A stretch of DNA of 10,259 bases from Methanobrevibacter sp. (lineage in GTDB: Archaea; Methanobacteriota; Methanobacteria; Methanobacteriales; Methanobacteriaceae): the NCBI GenBank assembly GCA_017404125.1, contig JAFRCZ010000204.1, positions 1 to 10,259 of the forward strand. Direction: 5' to 3'. Shown one piece after another: positions 1 through 6,517 of this stretch. Both the position numbers and the translations under genes were made by a program. Positions within the stretch are counted from its first letter, which is position 1. The number at the start of each line of letters is the position of its first letter. The notes below the pieces were generated by a model that was not told where the DNA came from, made no database searches, and saw nothing but the letters and a program-made list of their open reading frames with translations.

Positions 1-115
1 AGTAACCCTCGAAACAGGCAGCCTATCTAATGCTGGGTTTCTTCTAATCATCAACAGCTAAAGCTTTCCTCATAGAAGGACCATAGGCATCAGTCATATA
101 ATATGATACGACAAT
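1..115 (-). other. Unidentified G+C-richer segment at the left edge; possible start of a stable RNA gene or a small gene
   Basis: Base composition rises to about 45% G+C here and falls abruptly beyond about position 112, whereas the surrounding spacer is almost pure A/T. In genomes this AT-rich, such a step usually marks a structured RNA or a coding edge. A canonical TATA box on the minus strand (136-143) would place a transcription start close to 112, exactly where the composition changes. No convincing protein can be read. On the minus strand an ATG at 97 opens only 17 codons (MTDAYGPSMRKALAVDD) before TAG. An ATG at 51 gives MIRRNPALDRLPVSRVT, which stays open to the edge but has no good ribosome binding site. 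On the plus strand a frame reading TLETGSLSNAGFLLIINS stops at 58-60. I do not recognise any of these or any RNA family. The segment is cut off by the window. Confidence 0.3.
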
Positions 116-135
116 ATAATTTTTACTTAAAATTG

Positions 136-143
136 TATATAAA
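136..143 (-). promoter_or_regulatory. TATA box (TTTATATA) facing the left edge
   Basis: Minus-strand TTTATATA preceded by an A-rich stretch (ACAAAA) that could serve as the TFB recognition element. A start about 24 bases downstream would fall near 112, at the border of the G+C-richer segment. The motif matches the archaeal consensus exactly, but the flanks are AT-rich enough for chance matches. Confidence 0.4.
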
Positions 144-164
144 ATTTTGTGATGAATAAAAGGG

Positions 165-184
165 AAAATATTTAAAAAAAATTA
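165..184 (-). terminator. Oligo-T terminator of the zinc-ribbon/TPR gene
   Basis: Directly after the stop codon of the upstream gene the minus strand carries eight T in a row (174-181), then AAATATTTT. Uninterrupted T tracts are the usual termination signal of archaeal RNA polymerase; no hairpin is needed. Confidence 0.5.
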
Positions 185-892
185 TTAAAATGAATAATTG
201 AAATTTTTCTCTAAATACTCCTTAACCCGTTCATTTATATCTGCAAGCTCTTGATTATACTCAACATGTTTCAAATTCAAGTCATTGTTGGTTTTGAACA
301 TCAATAAGTCATCCTCATTAGGCCCGATTGCAAACAAGCGATCAAGGATTCTGTTTGCCTTTTCAAAATCATCCTCAAGGAAACATATGTGCATTGAATA
401 GATATAATGCTCATTCTCAAATGGATGTGCCTTATGTTCCTTTTGAAGATATTCCTTGGCCTTTTCAATTTCTTCATTACGAATGCATATCTTCGCCATT
501 CGGGAATATAGCCCTTTATATTCAGGATTTATTTCAGCCAATCTTTCATACTGTTTAAAAGCATCATCATATTCCCCTAAGAAGCAATGATTCTCAGCCA
601 AAAGAAAAATTATATCTTCACTATCAGGCCAGTCATCCAATATCTTTTCTAAACATTCCATTGATTTTTTAAAATCAAAATCATTCAGATATGCAATAGC
701 CTCCTCTTTAAGATCATAATACTTCTTAAACCTTTCAAAGGGCAAAAGTTCCGTTCCGCAGTCTGAACATACTTCTCCACCATCATTAACTTCCTTAAAG
801 CACTTTGGACAAAACTTTTTAGGATAGGAGCCACAAAACGGACAGAAATCTAATTCATCTGAATACTCTTCACCACATGTTATACACTTCAT
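185..892 (-). CDS. Double zinc-ribbon protein with TPR-like repeats
   Basis: Predicted 235-residue soluble protein. The N-terminus carries two treble-clef/zinc-ribbon units: C3-x2-C6 with C17-x2-C20, then C28-x2-C31 with C42-x2-C45, each pair expected to bind one zinc. From about residue 57 to the end it is all helix, with degenerate tetratricopeptide-like repeats (for example the stretch around LLAENHCFLGEYDDAFKQYE, then SRMAKICIRNEEIEKAKEYL). No signal peptide or membrane segment is visible. Such proteins are common in methanogens and are presumed to be protein-interaction adaptors; the specific role is unknown. I chose the ATG at 892 over an in-frame ATG at 910, because AAGGGTGATAAT, a strong ribosome binding site, lies just before 892. 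The gene follows cbiC on the same strand but is separated by T-tract terminators and has its own TATA box, so it is probably not part of the cobalamin operon. Confidence 0.85.
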   Translation of the reverse strand: MKCITCGEEYSDELDFCPFCGSYPKKFCPKCFKEVNDGGEVCSDCGTELLPFERFKKYYDLKEEAIAYLNDFDFKKSMECLEKILDDWPDSEDIIFLLAENHCFLGEYDDAFKQYERLAEINPEYKGLYSRMAKICIRNEEIEKAKEYLQKEHKAHPFENEHYIYSMHICFLEDDFEKANRILDRLFAIGPNEDDLLMFKTNNDLNLKHVEYNQELADINERVKEYLEKNFNYSF

Positions 893-961
893 ATTATCAC
901 CCTTCATCATTTTTTAAAAATTTCTTTTATTTTAATTGCAACTAAAATATGGCAACGATAG

Positions 962-969
962 TATTTAAA
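962..969 (-). promoter_or_regulatory. Putative TATA box of the zinc-ribbon/TPR gene
   Basis: Minus-strand TTTAAATA, followed by a relatively G/C-containing stretch (ACTATCGTTGCC). A start near 938 would leave a leader of about 45 bases before the ribosome binding site at 897-902. It lies downstream of the cbiC terminators, as expected for an independent transcript. Confidence 0.4.
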
Positions 970-990
970 GTTAATGAAAAAAATGAAAAA

Positions 991-1091
991 GAGAAAATAA
1001 TGAAATAGAATAATTAAAAAAAAGAATAAAAAAAGAGAAAATAATTGAAATAGAATAATTAAAAAAAAGAATAAAAAAAGAGAAAATAATG
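991..1091 (-). repeat. Tandem direct repeat of 44/45 bases (two full copies plus 12 bases)
   Basis: Copy 1 spans 991-1034 and copy 2 spans 1035-1079; they are identical except for one extra T in copy 2 (GAGAAAATAATGAAATAG versus GAGAAAATAATTGAAATAG). A third partial copy, GAGAAAATAATG, spans 1080-1091 and abuts the cbiC stop codon. Read on the minus strand each copy holds two T tracts of seven and eight bases, so the duplication has doubled the cbiC terminator. The sequence TGAAATAG inside the copies can also pair with CTATTTCA at the end of cbiC. Confidence 0.9.
1014..1079 (-). terminator. Duplicated oligo-T terminator downstream of cbiC
   Basis: On the minus strand each repeat copy contains TTTTTTT, then ATTC, then TTTTTTTT. 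After cbiC the polymerase therefore meets four long T tracts in succession. This is a strong archaeal-type termination signal and separates cbiC from the next gene. Confidence 0.55.
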
Positions 1092-1730
1092 CTATTTCAT
1101 TTGATCTCTTAAGATATACAGTAATGCATTTGAAATAGCCGCTGCAACATTGCTTCCACCTTTACGGCCACGGGCAACGATATAAGGAACATCACATTGC
1201 ATAATCAACTCTTTTGACTGAACTACATTGACAAATCCAACTGGAACTCCAATGATAAGTTCAGGCTTAAGCTTACCTTCCTGAATCAATTCATACAATC
1301 TGATTAAAGCAGTTGGAGCATTTCCAATGGCAAAAATCAAAGGTTTATCTAGCTGTGCTGCCTTATCCATAGATGCCCTAGCACGTGTGGAACCGTTCTT
1401 CTTAGCCATTTCCCTAACATCATCATCACTCATAAAGCAGAAAACTTCTCCGCCATGCTTTCCAAGTTCTGCCTTATTGATGCCTGCCTTTGCCATTTGA
1501 GTGTCAGTGACAATGCAAGCGCCATTCTTGATTGCTTCCAATGCCTTATCTACAACATCTTCTGAAAAGCATAGATTGTCTACATAATCAAAATCTGCAG
1601 CTGTGTGAACTGCTCTTTTAATAATTGGCGCTAATTTAGGATCAATTTCATGAGGTAATTCTGATTCAATAATTTCCATACTCCTGCTTTCAATTTCAGC
1701 AGGTTCAACTTGTTCCAATTCAATTTTCAT
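1092..1730 (-). CDS. cbiC: Cobalt-precorrin-8 methylmutase CbiC
   Basis: Moves the methyl group from C11 to C12 of cobalt-precorrin-8, giving cobyrinic acid; cytoplasmic, cofactor-free, in the anaerobic cobalamin pathway. The 212-residue length fits the family (about 200-220). The catalytic histidine is visible as H42 in RAVHTAADFDY, which matches the family's R-x-I/V-H-x-T/A-A-D-F pattern. Other hallmarks are TRARAS (115-120), GNAPTAL (136-142), VPVGFVN (162-168) and a glycine-rich C-terminal stretch around ARGRKGGSNVAAA. The ATG at 1730 is preceded by AAGTGATAGT, a usable ribosome binding site. It is the last gene of the cbi cluster, 80 bases after cbiA; that gap holds short T tracts and a TATA-like element, so it may be partly transcribed on its own. 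The stop is TAG. Confidence 0.95.
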   Translation of the reverse strand: MKIELEQVEPAEIESRSMEIIESELPHEIDPKLAPIIKRAVHTAADFDYVDNLCFSEDVVDKALEAIKNGACIVTDTQMAKAGINKAELGKHGGEVFCFMSDDDVREMAKKNGSTRARASMDKAAQLDKPLIFAIGNAPTALIRLYELIQEGKLKPELIIGVPVGFVNVVQSKELIMQCDVPYIVARGRKGGSNVAAAISNALLYILRDQMK

Positions 1731-1778
1731 ACTATCACTTCATTTACCTTGAATAAATTACTAAATTTCTAGAGTACT

Positions 1779-1786
1779 AATATAAA
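1779..1786 (-). promoter_or_regulatory. Possible internal TATA box ahead of cbiC
   Basis: Minus-strand TTTATATT in the 80-base gap between cbiA and cbiC. It would give a start near 1755 and a leader of about 25 bases. Two five-base T tracts lie just upstream, after the cbiA stop. The element is weak and the surroundings are AT-rich. Confidence 0.25.
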
Positions 1787-1810
1787 TTACTAATAAAAAT
1801 TAAATAAAAA

Positions 1811-3169
1811 CTAATCTTTATTCTCCCATTCCTGTGCATTTTTAACAAAGGATTTTGCAAAATCAGGGTTTGCAGGAAGATAAATATGTGGGAAACCAGC
1901 ATAAAGGCTATCTGATCCATGGCAACATAGATATTCTATACCATTTGATGCTTTTTTAGCCATAAATGCCTCTCCGCAATTTTCACTATCATAATAATGG
2001 AATTCATGCACTCTAATGCTATCTCCCTCATTGCATAATAGATTATCTTGCAATGCCTTTATTTCAATATAACCGAATCTTTGCAATTTATCTGTTTTTA
2101 TGCAATTTCCCTTGATGAATCCAACCATTGGAATGTTTTCAATGGAATCATGCAAATACATGAATCCTCCACATTCAGCTATTGTAGGGATTCCATCACT
2201 TATGATGTCTTTAATCGCTTGGCACATCTTTTTATTGTTGGATAATTTTTCTTTATATAATTCAGGATAACCTCCGCATAAATACAATCCAGAAATATTG
2301 CTTGGAAGCTCTTCATCCTCCAATGGACTGAAAAATACCACTTCACAACCTAAATCCTCTAAAATCTCTATGTTTTCCTTATACATGAAACAGAAAGCAT
2401 TATCGCGGGAAACTGCAATTCGAGCCTTAGATTCACTAGAATCATTTAAATTGCTATTAATCAATTCCTTAAAATCATCACTTGCCTCAAGAACTGGAGC
2501 AGATTTGGCCAATTCAAACAGGCCATCCAAGTCAATGTATTTTTCTGCGAGTTCCCTTAATCCATTTATTTTCTCTTTAATATCTTCAATCTCATCTGCA
2601 GTGATTAAACCTAAGTTTCTGCTTCCAATGGAATACTTTTCTTCTCTTGGTAAGAATCCATAAGCCTTAATGCCTTCATTTTCAACAATATCTCTTAATA
2701 GAGGATAGAGCATTGGAGAAATTCCATTGAATATGACTCCTTCAACCATGCTTTCATCTTTGAATTCCTTAAATCCTTTGATGATGGCTGCTGCAGAATT
2801 GCTCATTCCTTTAGCATCGATAATCAAAACAGCAGGAGCCTTAATGGATTTAGCCACTTCCCAAGCACTTGCTCTGCCTTCAACGCCTATTCCATCATAA
2901 AAGCCCATGGCACCTTCAATTATGCTTAAATCCTTACCACAATTTCTAATGAACTGGTCACATAACATTTGCTCAGTTGAGAAATAAGGGTCCAAATTAT
3001 GAGTCTCTACATTAAAGACCTTACGATGAAACATAGGATCAATGTAATCAGGCCCAGATTTGAAAGAAGCAATCTCTAAACCTTTATTTTGAAATGCTGC
3101 AAGCAAAGCCATAGTGATTGTTGTTTTACCACAATTGCTGCTAGTTCCAGATATTAAAAATCTATTCAT
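1811..3169 (-). CDS. cbiA: Cobyrinate a,c-diamide synthase CbiA
   Basis: Glutamine- and ATP-dependent amidation of the a and c side chains of cobyrinate (452 residues, usual family length about 450-460). The N-terminal ATPase domain shows the P-loop-like GTSSNCGKTT (8-17) and the family signature FKSGPDYIDPMFH. The C-terminal class I glutamine amidotransferase domain shows LCGGYPELY, the nucleophile Cys333 in IAECGGFMYL, HEFHY, and a probable catalytic His428 in GFPHIYL. I start at the ATG at 3169 rather than the GTG at 3181: the triple GTG there is better read as the ribosome binding site GGTGGTG, and this start overlaps the cbiET stop by only eight bases, suggesting translational coupling. 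Methanogens also carry a close relative, CfbB, which amidates Ni-sirohydrochlorin for coenzyme F430. Position inside a cbi cluster favours CbiA, but dual or alternative use cannot be excluded from sequence alone. Confidence 0.93.
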   Translation of the reverse strand: MNRFLISGTSSNCGKTTITMALLAAFQNKGLEIASFKSGPDYIDPMFHRKVFNVETHNLDPYFSTEQMLCDQFIRNCGKDLSIIEGAMGFYDGIGVEGRASAWEVAKSIKAPAVLIIDAKGMSNSAAAIIKGFKEFKDESMVEGVIFNGISPMLYPLLRDIVENEGIKAYGFLPREEKYSIGSRNLGLITADEIEDIKEKINGLRELAEKYIDLDGLFELAKSAPVLEASDDFKELINSNLNDSSESKARIAVSRDNAFCFMYKENIEILEDLGCEVVFFSPLEDEELPSNISGLYLCGGYPELYKEKLSNNKKMCQAIKDIISDGIPTIAECGGFMYLHDSIENIPMVGFIKGNCIKTDKLQRFGYIEIKALQDNLLCNEGDSIRVHEFHYYDSENCGEAFMAKKASNGIEYLCCHGSDSLYAGFPHIYLPANPDFAKSFVKNAQEWENKD

Positions 3170-4349
3170 CTGCACCACCACTAATAATGAAAATTGGGTT
3201 TTGAGCCATTAGCATATGCAAATCTGCTATTTTTTTACCTTTTGAAACCGCAACCTGAACTATATCCCCGTCTATTCCTACGTTTTTGAGAGAATCTAAA
3301 GCAGCCATTGCATTTTCTAAGCTTATTGCAGTTATTACAAATCTCATTTCATTATTTATTCCATGAAGATAATTGACTATTTCATCCATATTTCCAGAGC
3401 TTCCTCCAATAAAGGCAACATCAGGAACTGGAAGTCCTTCAAGACATTCTGGCGCTAAACCACAGATTGCTTCAACATTATCCAAATGGAACTTTTGACA
3501 ATTTTGCCCCAATAGACTGATTGCCTCTTCATTCTTATCAAAAGCATAAACCTTACCATCATATGCTGAAAATGCCATTTCAATAGTTACAGAACCTGTT
3601 CCGCAGCCAATATCATAAGCCATATCACCAGGAGACAAAGATAATTTAGAGAGACATACAGCACGTACTTCTGATTTTGTCATTGGAACCTTTCCCCTGA
3701 TGAATTCATCATCAGGAATTCCTGTTCTGATTCTTGAATCGAAACCAGGATTCTCGATAATCAAAACGGTTAATGAACTGTATTCCCTTCCACCTAATTG
3801 GGATACTTTAGTTTCCTGAACCTGCTCTTCATCAGACCCTAAGTTCTCTCCAACCCAAACCTTTAAATCACCAAATCCATATTTGACCAAATCCTTTTGC
3901 AATTCTGGAATGTTTTTGCCAGTTAAAGCAAAAGTATACTCTTTTCTGCGAACTGATGAAACTATATTTGTATCGATTCCATGACAGCTAATTAGATTAG
4001 CATTTTTCCAAGGGAGGCTGCATTTTGCAAAAAAGTAGGATACAGATGAGATTCCTGAAATCAAATTAGGTTTATATTCCTTTAATACGTCCACTAATTT
4101 CTCTGCTGCACTATAAAAGCCAACGTCTCCAGAAACTAGAATAGCAATTTTTTGAGCATCTGTCTTTTCTACAATTTCAAGTATATCATGAGATAAATAA
4201 GCATTATGGCTAGGTTTGTTTAAGTGAGCAAATTCATTTATTAATCTTTTAGCCCCTATTAAAATATCTGCTTCATTAATCAGCTCTAAAGCCTCGCGAG
4301 TGAGTGTTTTTTCACTCATCCCCATTCCAATAATATTGATTTCCTTCAT
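3162..4349 (-). CDS. cbiET: CbiE-CbiT fusion: cobalt-precorrin-7 C5-methyltransferase and cobalt-precorrin-6B C15-methyltransferase (decarboxylating)
   Basis: One 395-residue chain with two SAM-dependent enzymes. Residues 1-200 are CbiE, a tetrapyrrole methylase of the SUMT type: IIGMGMSEKTLT at the start, the conserved SGD at 73-75 in ILVSGDVGFYS, and ISGISSVSYF near 97-106. Residues about 210-395 are CbiT, a Rossmann-fold methyltransferase: GKVPMTKSEVRA, SAM motif I DIGCGTGSVTIE (246-257), and FIGGSSG further on. CbiT methylates C15 and decarboxylates the C12 acetate; CbiE methylates C5. The two are separate genes in many bacteria and archaea; aerobic-pathway bacteria have an analogous fusion, CobL. 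The ATG at 4349 overlaps the cbiJ stop in an ATGA, with GGAG nine bases upstream; its 3' end overlaps cbiA. Both overlaps imply cotranscription. No lesion is visible in either domain. Confidence 0.95.
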   Translation of the reverse strand: MKEINIIGMGMSEKTLTREALELINEADILIGAKRLINEFAHLNKPSHNAYLSHDILEIVEKTDAQKIAILVSGDVGFYSAAEKLVDVLKEYKPNLISGISSVSYFFAKCSLPWKNANLISCHGIDTNIVSSVRRKEYTFALTGKNIPELQKDLVKYGFGDLKVWVGENLGSDEEQVQETKVSQLGGREYSSLTVLIIENPGFDSRIRTGIPDDEFIRGKVPMTKSEVRAVCLSKLSLSPGDMAYDIGCGTGSVTIEMAFSAYDGKVYAFDKNEEAISLLGQNCQKFHLDNVEAICGLAPECLEGLPVPDVAFIGGSSGNMDEIVNYLHGINNEMRFVITAISLENAMAALDSLKNVGIDGDIVQVAVSKGKKIADLHMLMAQNPIFIISGGADE

Positions 4350-5098
4350 AAGTATTTACTCCTGATGGTGTCCTTAGCTTCTTCTACACTTATCCCCTCT
4401 TCCTTAACTAATCGGGATAAGACAACAACTTCCATGCCACATTCCTTTGCAGCATCTGTCTTTTCTAAAAATCCTCCGATATTGCCTGATTCTTTTGTAA
4501 CAAGTATATCTGCACCAATTTCCTTGAATTGTGCCATATTGAATTCTTTAGAAAATGGGCCTTGCATTCCACAAAGGTTTTTGAGAGGATACCCTAAATC
4601 AAGGCAATGCTTCATTCCTTCAGGTGAAGGCAACATTCTCAAATATACCCTTTCCTGGAAGTTTTCTATACCTGTTAATGCGAGAGCCTCTTTCGCCCCC
4701 ATTGAAGAAAAGATTAGCCCTTCAGTACTATTTAGATAATCAATCAAGTCTTCCATATTAGAGAATTTTACAGCATCTTCAATCTCAATTGATTCTCTTA
4801 AGACTCTAATGTATTCAATGCCCTGTTCATCACAGATTTCCTTAATATGTTTGCTCACTTCTGTTGCATAAGGATGTGTGGCATCAAAAACAAATTCAGT
4901 TTGCTCTTCTTCAAATAGTTTTCTCATAGGATCAGGCTTTAATCTTTTAGGCTGAACAATGACAGGAGGCTCATATTCCAATACTTTCTCACCATATTCT
5001 GTAGCTACACAAACAATAGCGGGAATTTTATTTTGAGATAAGAATTCAGTTAATATGCGTCCTTCAGTAGTTCCTCCAAATAAAACAATTTTGTGCAT
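4346..5098 (-). CDS. cbiJ: Cobalt-precorrin-6A reductase CbiJ
   Basis: NAD(P)H-dependent reduction of the corrin macrocycle at the precorrin-6 stage (CobK/CbiJ family; 250 residues, usual about 245-260). The nucleotide-binding start is plain: KIVLFGGTTEGR with GGTTEGR at 8-14. The family signature FDATHPYATEVSKH follows (core DATHPYA at 72-78), then FSSMGAKEAL and a late LVTKESGNIGGF segment typical of CobK. I use the ATG at 5098, which has AGAGGTG five bases ahead; the GTG at 5104 overlaps that ribosome binding site and is less likely. The gene ends in TGA, overlapping the cbiET ATG. This is one of the places where TGA clearly works as a normal stop in this genome. The 115-base gap upstream carries direct repeats and may contain a promoter. 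Confidence 0.94.
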   Translation of the reverse strand: MHKIVLFGGTTEGRILTEFLSQNKIPAIVCVATEYGEKVLEYEPPVIVQPKRLKPDPMRKLFEEEQTEFVFDATHPYATEVSKHIKEICDEQGIEYIRVLRESIEIEDAVKFSNMEDLIDYLNSTEGLIFSSMGAKEALALTGIENFQERVYLRMLPSPEGMKHCLDLGYPLKNLCGMQGPFSKEFNMAQFKEIGADILVTKESGNIGGFLEKTDAAKECGMEVVVLSRLVKEEGISVEEAKDTIRSKYL

Positions 5099-5116
5099 AT
5101 TCACACCTCTAATTAA

Positions 5117-5191
5117 GAGAACTTATTAGTTAATATAATTTGAGAACTTATTAGTTAAATATTAATTAATATAATTTAGAACTTATAGTTA
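5117..5191. repeat. AT-rich imperfect direct repeats upstream of cbiJ
   Basis: Three copies of a unit beginning GAGAACTTATTAGTTAA: 5117-5141, 5142-5177 (with an 11-base insertion of TATTAATTAA type before ATATAATTT) and a shortened third copy AGAACTTATAGTTAAATAAT at 5178-5191 onwards. They fill most of the gap between cbiH and cbiJ. They could be simple replication-slippage products or repeated regulator sites; no TATA box stands out clearly from the AT background. Confidence 0.75.
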
Positions 5192-5213
5192 AATAATCAT
5201 AATATCATTTTAT

Positions 5214-5945
5214 TTATACACCTTTATAACCTCTAGGTGTTACCATCTTATTATCAATGACCTTAGTGTTGGCATTTCCAATGAAGACTGTGGTGAACAT
5301 ATCAACTTCAGTATCCTTAAGTTCCAAAAGATTTGTAATATGGTACTCCTCACCATCTCTTCCGATGTTTCTCACATATCCGCAGACGGTATCTTCACCT
5401 TTATAGTTTAATAATATTTCACATGCCTTTTTAAGATAATCTTTCCTTTTATGGCTTGAAGGATTATAAAGGCAGATGCAGAAATCTCCTTCTCCAGCCA
5501 ATGCCAAACGCTTTTCAATCAATTCCCAAGGAGTCAATAAATCTGATAAGCTTATTACTGCAAAATCATGACCTATTGGAGCACCTAAAACGGAAGAACC
5601 GCTTAAAACAGCACTAATGCCGGGAACAATATCAATTTCAACATCAGGATAATCAACAGATAACTCATAAACCAAACCTGCCATCCCATATACTCCAGCA
5701 TCCCCACTGCAGACCACTGATACAGTCTGACCTTCAGATGCCTTTTCCAATGCGATTTTACATCTGTCAACTTCCTTTGTCATGCCAGTGTACAAATAAT
5801 CCTTTTCAGGCAAGTATTCCTCTACAAGCTCCACATATTTTTTATAACCTATAATCAAATCTGAACATTCAAGAGTTTCTTTAGCGGAAATGCTAAGATA
5901 TAACTCATTTCCAGGCCCAATGCCCACAACAGATAGTTTTTTCAT
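5214..5945 (-). CDS. cbiH: Cobalt-factor III (precorrin-3B) C17-methyltransferase CbiH
   Basis: SAM-dependent methylation at C17 coupled to ring contraction, giving cobalt-precorrin-4 with its delta-lactone. The 243-residue chain is a complete SUMT-type methylase: SVVGIGPGNELYLS at the N-terminus (SAM loop), the conserved CSGDAGVYGMAG (79-90), VPGISAVLSGSSVLGAP, then SLSDLLTPWE and FCICLYNPSSHKR, the last two typical of CbiH/CobJ. GTVFIGN-like TTVFIGNANTK closes the fold. The ATG at 5945 follows GGAGG with good spacing. It sits 53 bases after the end of cbiG, the usual CbiG-CbiH partnership: CbiG opens the lactone that CbiH forms. No anomalies. Confidence 0.95.
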   Translation of the reverse strand: MKKLSVVGIGPGNELYLSISAKETLECSDLIIGYKKYVELVEEYLPEKDYLYTGMTKEVDRCKIALEKASEGQTVSVVCSGDAGVYGMAGLVYELSVDYPDVEIDIVPGISAVLSGSSVLGAPIGHDFAVISLSDLLTPWELIEKRLALAGEGDFCICLYNPSSHKRKDYLKKACEILLNYKGEDTVCGYVRNIGRDGEEYHITNLLELKDTEVDMFTTVFIGNANTKVIDNKMVTPRGYKGV

Positions 5946-5998
5946 AAATTAATTCCTCCAATAGACACCAAAATAATTATAAATATGATTATTAAAAT

Positions 5999-6460
5999 TT
6001 AATTTTCCCATGAAATAATAGGATTCTTCATTGCCAAAGCAACAGTCACACCTCTCCCATCACAAGTGTCTTTTCTTCTAATCAGTTTTCCATTGCTTTC
6101 AAAAAGAGCAGAACGCTCACAAACATTATCCACTTCCACAACACTTTTTACAAATTCTGATTTGGTGAAATCTCCTTCAAGACTGTTAAGATCTTCAGCA
6201 CTATAGGTTTTAAACGGCAAATCATACTTTTTCGCAAATTCTATAATCCCATTTTCTGATTTCTTTTTATCAATGCTTGCTATGGCATTTACTGACAAGA
6301 TAGGATATTTCTCTTTTTTCAATATATTTAAGACAGATTCTTCAATGTTTTCAAAACTTATATCCTTTCTGCAACCAATTCCCACTGTAATTATTTGTGG
6401 AATCAGCAATAATGTGTCTTTTTTATATTCATTCTCTTCAATCTTATGACTTATTATCAC
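5999..6460 (-). CDS. cbiG: CbiG C-terminal domain (second half of the interrupted gene)
   Basis: About 153 residues if translation restarts at the GTG at 6460. It carries the CbiG C-terminal domain: IITVGIGCRKDISFE near its start, LSVNAIASIDKKKSE, and a C-terminal RRKDTCDGRGVTVALA. A separate restart is conceivable but poorly supported: only AGTGAT, some nine bases ahead of the GTG, resembles a ribosome binding site, and the coding frame remains open for 19 further codons upstream to the TGA. The whole frame therefore looks like the continuation of one ancestral gene. Confidence 0.7.
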   Translation of the reverse strand: MIISHKIEENEYKKDTLLLIPQIITVGIGCRKDISFENIEESVLNILKKEKYPILSVNAIASIDKKKSENGIIEFAKKYDLPFKTYSAEDLNSLEGDFTKSEFVKSVVEVDNVCERSALFESNGKLIRRKDTCDGRGVTVALAMKNPIISWEN

Positions 6461-6517
6461 ATCATAATCACTATTAGAATCCTCTAAATCATTAAGATAA
6501 TCATTTTTTGGATCATT

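Noticed and set aside
1..112. RNase P RNA, because the minus strand contains GAGGAAAG
   Set aside because: Only that short string matches; the following bases do not continue the conserved GAGGAAAGUCC, and I found no plausible later conserved elements in the visible part.
991..1091. CRISPR array
   Set aside because: Copies abut directly with no unique spacers, and the unit is low-complexity A-rich sequence.
2298..2663. Plus-strand open frames lying opposite cbiA, cbiD, cbiJ, cbiF and the zinc-ribbon gene
   Set aside because: All are antisense shadows of well-supported minus-strand genes, with Ser-rich, family-less translations and no ribosome binding sites.
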